Source: Zymomonas mobilis subsp. pomaceae ATCC 29192 (lineage in GTDB: Bacteria; Pseudomonadota; Alphaproteobacteria; Sphingomonadales; Sphingomonadaceae). From it: 64,000 nt of DNA. Numbering within the stretch: the stretch's first letter is position 1; every line of letters starts with the position of its first letter. The translations under genes and the position numbers were made by a program. Shown here piece after piece: positions 46,817 through 54,770 of the stretch. The notes under the pieces were generated by a model, which searched no databases, was not told the DNA's origin, and was given only the letters and a program-made list of their open reading frames with translations. Location of the stretch: the NCBI RefSeq assembly GCF_000218875.1, contig NC_015709.1:1-64000 (forward strand). The letters run 5' to 3'.

Positions 46817-48409
46817 ATGCGTCTTTCTCGATCTATACTGCTAAGTTTGACAGCCCTTTCGGCTTTTATAACGACAACAAGCGTTCAAGCAGACAATACG
46901 GCGGCCAAGGAAAAGGAAAAAGCGCCGGCTACACCAACAGTAGCAGAAGATAAGCTGGTACCGACCCGTTCTTTCAGTGATGGGACGGTGACAGTAAAAG
47001 GGCAAAGCATTAATTATCAGGCCGTGGCCGGTACACTTATTGTCCATCCCAAAGGCTGGGATGAAACAGTCGAAGATAAAGAGAAAAACCAACCTCGGGC
47101 TTCGATGTTTTATACGGCTTATTTCAAAAAAGATGCCCCGTCTGCTAATCGGCCTATTGTCTTTTTATATAATGGTGGGCCGGGATCGGCCTCTGTCTGG
47201 CTCCACATGGGCTCTTTTGGCCCCAAGCGTATTGTGACTGAAGATCATGAGCATAATAATGGGGCACCTTACCATCTGATCAATAATGATTATAGCTTGA
47301 TGGATGTTGCAGATGTCGTCTTTGTTGATGCTCCGGCGACAGGTTTTAGCCGTATCGCTGGTAAAGATAAGGAAAAAGCTTTCTTGGGTGTGGATCAGGA
47401 TGCCTTTGCCTTTTCCGAATTCATCAAAAGCTTTTTAACGCAATATAATCGTTGGAACAGTCCGAAATATCTATTCGGAGAAAGTTACGGCACCCCCCGT
47501 TCTGCGATATTGGTTAATATGCTTCAAGAAGATGCTGTTGATTTTAACGGTGTCATTCTTCTTTCGCAAATTTTGAATTTTGGTCTAGATTCCGATCTGC
47601 CCAATCTCAATCCGGGATTAGATCAGGCTTATATTACCAATCTTCCCACCTATGCGGCGACCGCTTGGTATCACAACCGCTTACCGGGACAAAAACCCGC
47701 CAATCTTGAAGGCTTTCTAAAAGAAGTCGAATATTTCGCCACGACTGAATATGCGATGGCGCTTCAGCAAGGCAACGCTTTAGATCCTGCTAGAAAACAG
47801 GCTATCGCTCAAAAATACAGTCAATATACCGGTATTCCTGTCGATTATATTTTGAAATCCGATCTCCGATTGAACGGCGGACAATTTAATCAAAATCTGC
47901 AAGGATCTGATATTACAACGGGTCGGCTGGATACACGCTTTTCTGGTCCGACGCTTGATCCTTTGGAAAAAGAAGCCACTTACGATCCGCAAAGCTCTGC
48001 GCTGTCATCGGCGTATGTTTCGGCTTTTAACGATTATAGCCTAAGACAGCTCCATTTCGGGGAGGGCCGGGCCTATAAATCCTATGTGCCTATTCATAAA
48101 TGGGACTATCAGCACCGTTTACCAAATGGGCCAATTGTGCCTTGGGCTGTTAATGTATTGCCTGATCTTGCTTCTGCTATGACCACTAATCCCAAATTAA
48201 AAATAATGGTCGCTGGTGGTTATTTCGACCTTGCTACCCCTTATTATGAAGGGTGGTATGAAATGCATCATCTTCCGATCAGGGACAGCTTAAAACAAAA
48301 TATTGAATATCATTACTATAAATCAGGTCATATGGTTTATGTTAATAAAGAATCTCTGAAGGTGTTACATGATGATGTCGCTTCCTTCATCCGTCGTAAT
48401 TATCAATAA
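46817..48409 (+). CDS. Exported S10-family serine carboxypeptidase
   Basis: A secreted or periplasmic serine carboxypeptidase. The 530-residue precursor has a signal peptide (1-25, ending SVQA), the oxyanion region FLYNGGPGSASVWLHMGSFGP, the nucleophile elbow LFGESYGTPRSA, the aspartate in VAGGYFDLATPYYEG, and the histidine in YYKSGHMVYVNKESL. The triad is complete. Bacterial members of the family are less common than fungal and plant ones but are frequent in sphingomonads and acetic acid bacteria. GGGGGAA precedes the ATG. A terminator follows. Confidence 0.92.
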   Translation: MRLSRSILLSLTALSAFITTTSVQADNTAAKEKEKAPATPTVAEDKLVPTRSFSDGTVTVKGQSINYQAVAGTLIVHPKGWDETVEDKEKNQPRASMFYTAYFKKDAPSANRPIVFLYNGGPGSASVWLHMGSFGPKRIVTEDHEHNNGAPYHLINNDYSLMDVADVVFVDAPATGFSRIAGKDKEKAFLGVDQDAFAFSEFIKSFLTQYNRWNSPKYLFGESYGTPRSAILVNMLQEDAVDFNGVILLSQILNFGLDSDLPNLNPGLDQAYITNLPTYAATAWYHNRLPGQKPANLEGFLKEVEYFATTEYAMALQQGNALDPARKQAIAQKYSQYTGIPVDYILKSDLRLNGGQFNQNLQGSDITTGRLDTRFSGPTLDPLEKEATYDPQSSALSSAYVSAFNDYSLRQLHFGEGRAYKSYVPIHKWDYQHRLPNGPIVPWAVNVLPDLASAMTTNPKLKIMVAGGYFDLATPYYEGWYEMHHLPIRDSLKQNIEYHYYKSGHMVYVNKESLKVLHDDVASFIRRNYQ

Positions 48410-48436
48410 TTTTAAATACTTTACATAAAATTTCAG

Positions 48437-48467
48437 AAAGGCGGTCAGTAATGGCCGCCTTTTTTTT
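48437..48467 (+). terminator. Intrinsic terminator of the S10 peptidase gene
   Basis: AAGGCGGTCA pairs with TGGCCGCCTT (one G-T pair) around a GTAA loop, followed by a long T run. Confidence 0.88.
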
Positions 48468-48590
48468 AAGGACAGATAATCTTGTTTCGTAATTTTTTTT
48501 AAAAATTTGCCGATAGGGAACAGATATTAAATATTAAACGTTTGTTTAATCAATATTATGAAATTTTAAAGTGATGGATGGAGGTTCATA

Positions 48591-48845
48591 ATGGGGTTAA
48601 TTTCATGGCTGATCGTCGGCGGTATTATCGGCTGGCTCGCCGGAAGCATTATGCAACATGGCGGTAATGGTATCATTATTAACATTATTGTCGGTGTAGT
48701 AGGCGCTTCTATCGGTGGCTTTATTTTTAATGGTGGTGATATTGGTGAAGCGGGTTTGACTATCCGTAGCTTTCTAGTCTCTTTAGCGGGTGCGGTCATT
48801 CTCCTTGCTATCATTAACCTATTCAAATTTGGACGCGTTAAATAA
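48591..48845 (+). CDS. GlsB/YeaQ/YmgE family small membrane protein
   Basis: An 84-residue protein with three hydrophobic helices and glycine-rich turns, matching the transglycosylase-associated (GlsB/YeaQ/YmgE) family: GLISWLIVGGIIGWLAGSIMQ, then INIIVGVVGASIGGFIF, then a final helix SLAGAVILLAIINLFKFGR. Family members are general-stress proteins of unknown biochemical role; despite the name no transglycosylase activity is established. A GGAGG lies six bases before the ATG. A strong terminator follows. Confidence 0.93.
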   Translation: MGLISWLIVGGIIGWLAGSIMQHGGNGIIINIIVGVVGASIGGFIFNGGDIGEAGLTIRSFLVSLAGAVILLAIINLFKFGRVK

Positions 48846-48890
48846 ATAATTTTTGATTTTTATATTGTAAATAATCGATAAATCGATTGT

Positions 48891-48921
48891 AAAGCCATCC
48901 TGATAATCAGGATGGCTTTTT
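48891..48921 (+). terminator. Strong terminator after the GlsB-family gene
   Basis: AAAGCCATCCTGA (48891-48903) pairs perfectly with TCAGGATGGCTTT (48907-48919) around a TAA loop, ending in TTTTT. It lies only about 28 bases before the start of the dehydrogenase small-subunit gene, so that gene's promoter must overlap it or transcription reads through it. Confidence 0.88.
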
Positions 48922-48948
48922 GTTGAAGTATTGAGGCTGTATTACGCT

Positions 48949-49545
48949 ATGGCAAACCCTGCCCAATTCAAAAATATAAATTGTAAAACCTCTTTTTTAT
49001 TACCTTGGAATCGCCGTCATTTTTTATCATCTGGCCTTGGTTTATCCATTATTGCCCTAACGGGTGTTTTTTCTTCCTTTGCCTTTTCAAAAGGATCCTC
49101 TTCCTCATCCTTATTGGCCTTTATGAGGGTTTCTCTGCGCCTAACCGATCGTGCCACACTTGACCCCACCATGGGACAGGCTCTCTTGAAAAATCTAATA
49201 GAAAGTGACGAAAAACGCCTTTCTCAAATTGTTCAGATGCACAAAATTCTGAAAAGCAAAAATTGGGAATCTGCGCGCGATTTTACACGCGCCGTGGTCC
49301 AAGAAAACAGTCAGCTTGCCAACGTTATCCGTGACATTCTTCATGGCTGGTATCGCGGTATCGTTAATAACAAGGTCATCGTTTATCAGTCTGCGATGAT
49401 GTTTACGCTGACTAAAAATGTTCTCTACCCTAAGACTTATGCAAATGGAGAGGTTTTTTATTGGGCCTCGAAACCGCCTACGATATTACCCACTCAAACA
49501 CAGCCTGTTATGGCCCCGTCCATTCCCAAAGATTTAGGCCAATAA
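48949..49545 (+). CDS. FAD-dependent dehydrogenase small subunit (Tat-exported, FAD-SLDH type)
   Basis: The 198-residue protein has a Tat signal (NRRHFLSSGLGLSIIALTGVF, about 20-40) and a helical body with MRVSLRLTDRATLDPTMGQALL, matching the small subunit of membrane-bound FAD sorbitol/gluconate dehydrogenases. The small subunit escorts the flavoprotein through Tat, because the large subunit lacks its own signal. ATG at 48949 with GAGG upstream is chosen over TTG at 48931. It is 15 bases before the large-subunit gene; together with the cytochrome gene it forms a three-gene operon. The substrate (gluconate, sorbitol, fructose or another polyol) is not decided by this subunit. Confidence 0.85.
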   Translation: MANPAQFKNINCKTSFLLPWNRRHFLSSGLGLSIIALTGVFSSFAFSKGSSSSSLLAFMRVSLRLTDRATLDPTMGQALLKNLIESDEKRLSQIVQMHKILKSKNWESARDFTRAVVQENSQLANVIRDILHGWYRGIVNNKVIVYQSAMMFTLTKNVLYPKTYANGEVFYWASKPPTILPTQTQPVMAPSIPKDLGQ

Positions 49546-49560
49546 AGCAGGAGTATAGCG

Positions 49561-51198
49561 ATGGGTCAGAATCAAACCCTTTCTGCTGACATTATTATTG
49601 TTGGCTCTGGCGTATCTGGTAGCAGTATTGCCAAGACATTAGCCGAAACGGGGGCTTCCGTCCTCGTTTTAGAAGCTGGACCTCGCGTTGAACGGCAGCG
49701 TATTCTCGATAACTGTCGTAATGTCGTCAACAAAAACAAATATGACGAACCTTACCCGCCTACTGCATGGTCAATGCATCCGCCAGATCAGAACAGACCT
49801 AATCGTTACCTACACACAACGGGTCCCGATGCCGAAGCCTATCAGCAAAGCTATTTACGTATTCTTGGCGGAACAACATGGCATTGGTCAGCCTGTGCAT
49901 GGCGTTATCTTCCCTCTGATTTTGAACTTCGCAGTCGTTATGGAGTAGGGCGAGACTGGGCGCTGACCTATGATGATTTAGAGCCATTTTATTATCAGGC
50001 CGAAAAGATGATGGGTGTTTGTGGCCCAGATCCCAAAGTAGAGGATTTAGGATCTCCACGAAAAAATCCCTATCCAATGGAAGCGCTGCCGCTTTCTTAT
50101 GCCGCCGAACAATTCAAAAAGTTAATTGATACCCATACCCCTTATCGGGTGGTGCATGAACCACAGGCACGAAATACAAAACGGTATGACAACCGGCCTA
50201 CCTGTGAAGGTAATAATAATTGTATGCCGCTCTGTCCGATCGGAGCCATGTATAATGGCATTCACACCGTTATTCATGCCGAAGCTGCTGGTGCACGTTT
50301 TATTGATAATGCGGTGGTCTATAAAATAGAAACCGACCCTTCCAATAAACGGATAACTGCGGTTCATTATTATGACCCTAATAAAGAATCTTATCGGGTG
50401 ACAGGTAAAATATTTGTCATTGCTGCCCATTGTATTGAATCCGCGAAACTTTTGTTGCTCTCTGCAGATGACAAGAACCCTAATGGTATTGCGAATAGCT
50501 CTGATCAGGTGGGGCGTAATATGATGGATCATACTGGTGTTCAGGTCACTTTTATGAGTGGTAATGAATCACTTTGGTGTGGTCGTGGCCCCTTGGAAAC
50601 GAATGTAATTGACAGTTTTCGGGACGGCCCTTGGCGTAATGAACGGGGCGCATCGCTGGTTCATATGGTGGATGATAACCAAATTGATCTGGCAACAGCC
50701 CTAGCGATTGATAAAGGCTATGTCGGCAAAGAACTTGAAAATGAAATCCGCTATGGTGCAGCTCATTTAGTACGATTATTCAGCCATAATGAAGGCTTGC
50801 CTGATCCTGATAATCGTTTGACTTTAAGTAAAACGCATAAAGATATTCTGGGAATTCCGCATCCCGAAATTTATTATAAGCTACCGGATTATACTGTGCG
50901 TAGCTGTGATCAATCCCGTGCTTTATTTAAAGAAATAATGGGATTAATGAAAGGATCAGACCCCCGTTGGACGCCGGGTTATTTTCCCCAAGATCATCCG
51001 TCAGGTAGCACTATTATGGGGCATGATCCCAAAAATTCGGTCGTAGATGGTCACAACCGAACACATGATCATGAAAATCTGTTCATTGCCAGCTCAGGGG
51101 TTTTTGCGTCGATGGGAACGGGTAATATAACCTTAACCGTGGCGGCTTTGGCGTTAAGGGTAGCTTCTACGCTAAAAAGCGATATTTATCATGGCTGA
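49561..51198 (+). CDS. GMC-family flavoprotein dehydrogenase large subunit
   Basis: The catalytic subunit of a periplasmic FAD dehydrogenase. The 545-residue protein begins with a Rossmann dinucleotide fold (ADIIIVGSGVSGSSIAKTLAE), has the GMC middle region YLRILGGTTWHWSACAWR, a cysteine group CEGNNNCMPLCPIGA (C-x5-C-x3-C) that in related FAD-dependent glucose and fructose dehydrogenases binds a [3Fe-4S] cluster, and the C-terminal GHDPKNSVVDGHNRTHDHENLFIASSG substrate-side histidine and asparagine region. It oxidises a sugar, polyol or sugar acid and passes electrons to the cytochrome subunit. No signal peptide, consistent with Tat co-export with the small subunit. It overlaps the cytochrome gene by eight bases. 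Confidence 0.92.
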   Translation: MGQNQTLSADIIIVGSGVSGSSIAKTLAETGASVLVLEAGPRVERQRILDNCRNVVNKNKYDEPYPPTAWSMHPPDQNRPNRYLHTTGPDAEAYQQSYLRILGGTTWHWSACAWRYLPSDFELRSRYGVGRDWALTYDDLEPFYYQAEKMMGVCGPDPKVEDLGSPRKNPYPMEALPLSYAAEQFKKLIDTHTPYRVVHEPQARNTKRYDNRPTCEGNNNCMPLCPIGAMYNGIHTVIHAEAAGARFIDNAVVYKIETDPSNKRITAVHYYDPNKESYRVTGKIFVIAAHCIESAKLLLLSADDKNPNGIANSSDQVGRNMMDHTGVQVTFMSGNESLWCGRGPLETNVIDSFRDGPWRNERGASLVHMVDDNQIDLATALAIDKGYVGKELENEIRYGAAHLVRLFSHNEGLPDPDNRLTLSKTHKDILGIPHPEIYYKLPDYTVRSCDQSRALFKEIMGLMKGSDPRWTPGYFPQDHPSGSTIMGHDPKNSVVDGHNRTHDHENLFIASSGVFASMGTGNITLTVAALALRVASTLKSDIYHG

Positions 51199-52645
51199 TT
51201 TTTCCTTTAAATTGCGCAGTAATCTTTCCCAAAAAATTTTCTTGGGAAGTGGTTTGGCACTCGTATTTTGTGCCCCTTTATGGGCAGAAAACCGAACAGC
51301 CTATAATCTAGAACTTATTCAAAAAGGTCAGTATTTAGCAACGGCCGCCGATTGCATGGCATGCCATACCTCACCCAACAGTAGGCCTTTTTCAGGAGGC
51401 GTTACGATAGTCTCCCCTATGGGGAATATTATATCGACGAATATTACCCCCGATGCGGATACAGGGATCGGACATTATAGCGAGGCTGATTTTAGCCGCG
51501 CTTTACGTCAAGGTATTCGGAAAGACGGTAGCCATCTTTACCCTGCTATGCCCTATACGGCTTATGCAAAGCTTAGTGATGGCGATATTCATGCACTTTA
51601 TCGCTATTTTATGCAGGGTGTGGCCCCTGTTTTTCATAAAAATAACAAGACTAGATTAACATTTCCCTTCAATGTCCGGGCTTTGATGATGGGGTGGAAT
51701 ATCTTGTTCTTGTCGGATAAGCCTTCCAAAATCGATTTTGATCATCTGCAAGGTCTAGATAAAGGGCGTTATCTGGCTGATACGCTTGAACATTGCGGCA
51801 CTTGTCATTCGCCCCGTAACATTTTTATGGCAGAAAAGAAAAAGGCTTACCTAGGAGGAAGCCCCTTAAGCGGGTGGTATGCCCCTAATATCACGGCCAG
51901 CTTTAATAGCGGTATCGGTCGCTGGCGAGAGGAAGAGCTTTTCCAATATTTAAAGACGGGTAGCTTACCGGGGAAAGCGCGTGCCGCGGATGGTATGGGG
52001 GAAGCTGTTACCAATAGCCTAAGCAAGTTAAGTGATAGCGACCTTCATGCCTTGGCGGCTTATATCAAACAGGTTCCGCCTTTAGAAAATAATAAGACAG
52101 CCCTTCGCCCTCGGGATCAGTATGGTGAGGAGAAGGATAGTATAGATATCAGAACGGGGAAAACTGAAATCGTCGGTCAAACGCCCCCACTGAATGGGCA
52201 AGCACTTTATAGTAACAATTGTGCTAGTTGCCATGGCGAAAATGGTGGCGGCTCCCCTGATCAGCATATCCCGTCTTTATATAACAATACGACGACCGGT
52301 GCCGAGCGTCCCGATAATTTGGTGATGACTATTTTGAACGGCGTTCAGCGTAAAACAAACGGGTATGAAGTTTTTATGCCTTCTTTTGGTAAGGCGTCCA
52401 TGGTGCAATCTCTTTCGGATGAAGAAATTGCCCGTCTCGCTAATTACGTGACGGGCAGCTTCGGAAGCGGAGATCACCATTTGACAGCAGCCAATATCAA
52501 GACAGCGCGTCAAGGGGGCGAAAAACCGTTTTTGATGCGCTATCTATATTCCCTGATGCTCGGTGGCATTCTCCTTGTCATAGCTTTCTTGGCGCTCTTT
52601 TTCAGAATCTATAGAAAAAATAAGGAGAAAAAAGCGATCCACTGA
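51191..52645 (+). CDS. Tri-heme cytochrome c subunit of the dehydrogenase
   Basis: Membrane-anchored electron-transfer subunit. The 484-residue precursor has an N-terminal signal (about 12-32, IFLGSGLALVFCAPLWA), three CxxCH heme motifs (CMACH near 55, CGTCH near 202, CASCH near 344), each in a cytochrome c domain with a methionine ligand region (for example MPYTAYAKLSDGDI and MPSFGKASMVQSLSD), and a C-terminal transmembrane helix (YSLMLGGILLVIAFLALFF) with a basic tail. This is the layout of gluconate and alcohol dehydrogenase cytochrome subunits, which reduce ubiquinone. The start overlaps the flavoprotein stop by eight bases. Confidence 0.94.
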   Translation: MADFSFKLRSNLSQKIFLGSGLALVFCAPLWAENRTAYNLELIQKGQYLATAADCMACHTSPNSRPFSGGVTIVSPMGNIISTNITPDADTGIGHYSEADFSRALRQGIRKDGSHLYPAMPYTAYAKLSDGDIHALYRYFMQGVAPVFHKNNKTRLTFPFNVRALMMGWNILFLSDKPSKIDFDHLQGLDKGRYLADTLEHCGTCHSPRNIFMAEKKKAYLGGSPLSGWYAPNITASFNSGIGRWREEELFQYLKTGSLPGKARAADGMGEAVTNSLSKLSDSDLHALAAYIKQVPPLENNKTALRPRDQYGEEKDSIDIRTGKTEIVGQTPPLNGQALYSNNCASCHGENGGGSPDQHIPSLYNNTTTGAERPDNLVMTILNGVQRKTNGYEVFMPSFGKASMVQSLSDEEIARLANYVTGSFGSGDHHLTAANIKTARQGGEKPFLMRYLYSLMLGGILLVIAFLALFFRIYRKNKEKKAIH

Positions 52646-52666
52646 TGAAGCAGATAAAAATAAGGG

Positions 52667-53791
52667 CTACCCTAATTTACTATGCGCATAAGGGGGAAGG
52701 GGCGGCGGCCCGGCGGATTCACGAATAATCAGGGCATGATCTAATTCGACCGTTCGGGTTTCTTCCGTATTCCAGCCATGTTCCAGCAAGTTTAGAATAA
52801 TATCGGTCGCCGTATAGGCCATCGCCGAGATAGGTTGCCGCATGGTTGTAATACGGGGCCAGACAATAGATGCCAACTGACTGTCATCAAAACCGACAAC
52901 GGATAATTCTCTCGGTACAGAAATACCATGTTCATGGGCAGCCTGAACAATACCGGCAGCCATATCATCATTGGAAGAAAAGACAGCCGTAGGCCGCGGA
53001 TTAAGGGCAAAAAGTTTACGGGCAGCGGCAAGACCACTGGTAAACCGAAAATCACCGGCCACGACCAAATCGGGATCAAAAGGAATGCCCGCACTTTTTA
53101 AAGCATAGCAATAGCCTTCAAAGCGCGCACTACTGGCCGGATGGATAGGATCGCCCCGAATAAAGGCAATCCGCTGATGCCCCAACCCGATAAGATAACG
53201 GGTCATTTCCCGAGCTGCGATCATATCTTTAATGATGATGCGGGGTGAACCGGCACGGGCTTCAGTGCCAGCAACCCTTACATAGGGTACACCACTTTGG
53301 TCTAACTCTTCCATCAGCTCTGGATCATTCGACATGGGCGGTGTTAAAATGACCCCGGCCAATCCCGAACTACGAATAATAGCAATCATCTTACCGTGAA
53401 ATTCTTTGAAATTTTCTACCGGAAACATGAGTAGGCGATAAGATTCACCCCGAAGTCGATCCAAAGCACCGGTCTGAACATTAATGGCATAATTGGGACT
53501 AGGATTTTCATAAAACAGGCCAATCATATAAGATTGACGTCCCGCCAGACTACGTGCCGCCATATTAGGATGGTAATTGAGTTTATGTGCGGCCTGTAAA
53601 ACACGTTCACGCATTTCAGGACGAACATTGGGTTCATTATTTAAAACACGCGATACCGTCTTAATAGAAGCACCGGACATCGCCGCGACGTCTCGAATAG
53701 TAACCGTTGGAACCAGCTTACGTAATTCTGCGGAAGTAGCTTTAGTGTTCGCAGGTGATTGATCGTTGTTACTCGGGGGAAGGTAAGTCAT
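52667..53791 (-). CDS. LacI-family transcriptional regulator
   Basis: The 374-residue regulator has an N-terminal extension, then a LacI helix-turn-helix (about 28-75, VTIRDVAAMSGASIKTVSRVLNNEP, with hinge NMAARSLAGRQSYMIGL) and a periplasmic-binding-protein-like effector domain (VVGFDDSQLASIVWPRITTMRQP). LacI regulators usually sense sugars. It is convergent with the dehydrogenase operon, with only 21 bases between stop codons, so it may control that operon, but adjacency alone is weak evidence. No operator was found by eye. Confidence 0.92.
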   Translation of the reverse strand: MTYLPPSNNDQSPANTKATSAELRKLVPTVTIRDVAAMSGASIKTVSRVLNNEPNVRPEMRERVLQAAHKLNYHPNMAARSLAGRQSYMIGLFYENPSPNYAINVQTGALDRLRGESYRLLMFPVENFKEFHGKMIAIIRSSGLAGVILTPPMSNDPELMEELDQSGVPYVRVAGTEARAGSPRIIIKDMIAAREMTRYLIGLGHQRIAFIRGDPIHPASSARFEGYCYALKSAGIPFDPDLVVAGDFRFTSGLAAARKLFALNPRPTAVFSSNDDMAAGIVQAAHEHGISVPRELSVVGFDDSQLASIVWPRITTMRQPISAMAYTATDIILNLLEHGWNTEETRTVELDHALIIRESAGPPPLPPYAHSKLG

Positions 53792-54339
53792 AATAAATTA
53801 TCCTTGCATACCGTAACTTGCTTCCCAAGTGGGATATGCTGATAAGAAATAACAATATTTCATATTTTGGGCTGAATAATACAGTATTTGAGAGGCTTTA
53901 GGAAAAGCCTATCGCTACTCTTTTCATGTCTGTATTGATCTATAGCATTATTTATATTTAAATTTTAGCTTTTGGCGAGAGATAAAATTAATCGAAAGAA
54001 AAGAATACTACGCTATCGCAGTTTTTGCTCATTTTCTGTATGGCAGCCAAGAGATTGGTTCTGGCGATTCATGATAGCTTGTCTATAGACAGGAACACTA
54101 ATATAGCCATTCCTGATCTTCAAAATAGAATAAAGCTTATCTCCCCTCTTGCCAACCCAGCTACTGCCCAGCTAGGGGCATGGCGTTCGATGGAGCCGCT
54201 TATAAGCTTGTCTTTGTTTTCTTTCGGTCTGAATTTTAGATAAAAGAGGCAATAGACGGTTTACCTGTGTTTCGAATTTTACGGATTGCCTTGATTTCAG
54301 AAAATTTAAGGCACCGACATAATAGTGAAAGGTTACGAA
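53792..54339. other. Noncoding region between the lacI-type gene and acpP
   Basis: About 550 bases between divergent genes. It contains a short hairpin AGGCTTT/AAAGCCT (53893-53910) and, in the acpP leader, an inverted repeat TGCCTT/AAGGCA (54287-54313). A plus-strand frame of 72 codons at 54025-54243 has no ribosome binding site or family resemblance and is not called. The region should carry the acpP promoter. Confidence 0.5.
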
Positions 54340-54576
54340 ATGAGTGATACTGCAGAGCGTATCAAGAAAATTGTTGTTGAACATCTTGGTGTAGAGCCAG
54401 ATAAAGTTGTAGAAACGGCAAGTTTTCTTGATGATTTGGGCGCTGATAGCCTCGACATCATTGAATTGGTTATGGCATTTGAAGAAGAATTCGGTGTCGA
54501 AATCCCTGATGATGCCGTAGAGAAAATCGGGACGGTCAAAGATGCCGTTTCTTACATTGATGAGCATAAAGCCTGA
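54340..54576 (+). CDS. acpP: Acyl carrier protein
   Basis: The carrier of growing acyl chains in fatty-acid synthesis, also the octanoyl donor for LipB. The 78-residue acidic protein has the phosphopantetheine serine in [21 protein letters not shown] (about residue 37) and the family start [21 protein letters not shown] at 54340 has AAAGG seven bases upstream; an earlier in-frame GTG at 54325 is rejected. A hairpin separates it from fabF, which follows at 54771. Confidence 0.97.
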   Translation: MSDTAERIKKIVVEHLGVEPDKVVETASFLDDLGADSLDIIELVMAFEEEFGVEIPDDAVEKIGTVKDAVSYIDEHKA

Positions 54577-54587
54577 TCAAATTGAAA

Positions 54588-54623
54588 GCAGGATCGGTAA
54601 AATATAAATCCGATCCTGCCTTT
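54588..54623 (+). terminator. Terminator or attenuator between acpP and fabF
   Basis: GCAGGATCGG (54588-54597) pairs perfectly with CCGATCCTGC (54610-54619) around a 12-base loop, followed by CTTT. It starts 11 bases after the acpP stop. As acpP must be made in large excess over FabF, partial termination here makes sense. Confidence 0.75.
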
Positions 54624-54724
54624 ACATCTATTTATATTCTATTAGCTTTTGCGGCTGCCTTCTATTAAGGCATAAAGTCTAAGTATTTTAACTTTTTACC
54701 TTAAACAATTGAAGGAGGGGTGTC

Positions 54725-54769
54725 ATGCGGCATAATGCTGGAGGCGTTCTGCCAAGGGGAGAAAAGTAA
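54725..54769 (+). CDS. Candidate 14-codon leader peptide before fabF
   Basis: The frame ATG...TAA encodes MRHNAGGVLPRGEK and stops one base before the fabF ATG, in a different reading frame. It is preceded by AAGGAGGGG (54712-54720), the strongest ribosome binding site in this area and four bases from the ATG. The fabF ribosome binding site (AGGGGAG) lies inside its last codons. Such placement suggests translational coupling of fabF to the leader. It is too short to judge by composition, and there is no evidence yet that it is made. Confidence 0.45.
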   Translation: MRHNAGGVLPRGEK

Positions 54770-54770
54770 C

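Noticed and set aside
48566-48826. Proline-rich minus-strand frame opposite the GlsB-family gene
   Set aside because: It is the antisense reading of a glycine- and isoleucine-rich gene; the plus-strand gene has a clear family match and ribosome binding site.
54025-54243. Plus-strand 72-codon frame upstream of acpP
   Set aside because: No ribosome binding site, no recognisable domain, and it lies in a likely promoter region.
54172-54567. Minus-strand frame of 131 codons opposite acpP
   Set aside because: It covers the antisense of acpP, which is unmistakable; codon pattern on the minus strand is that of a shadow.
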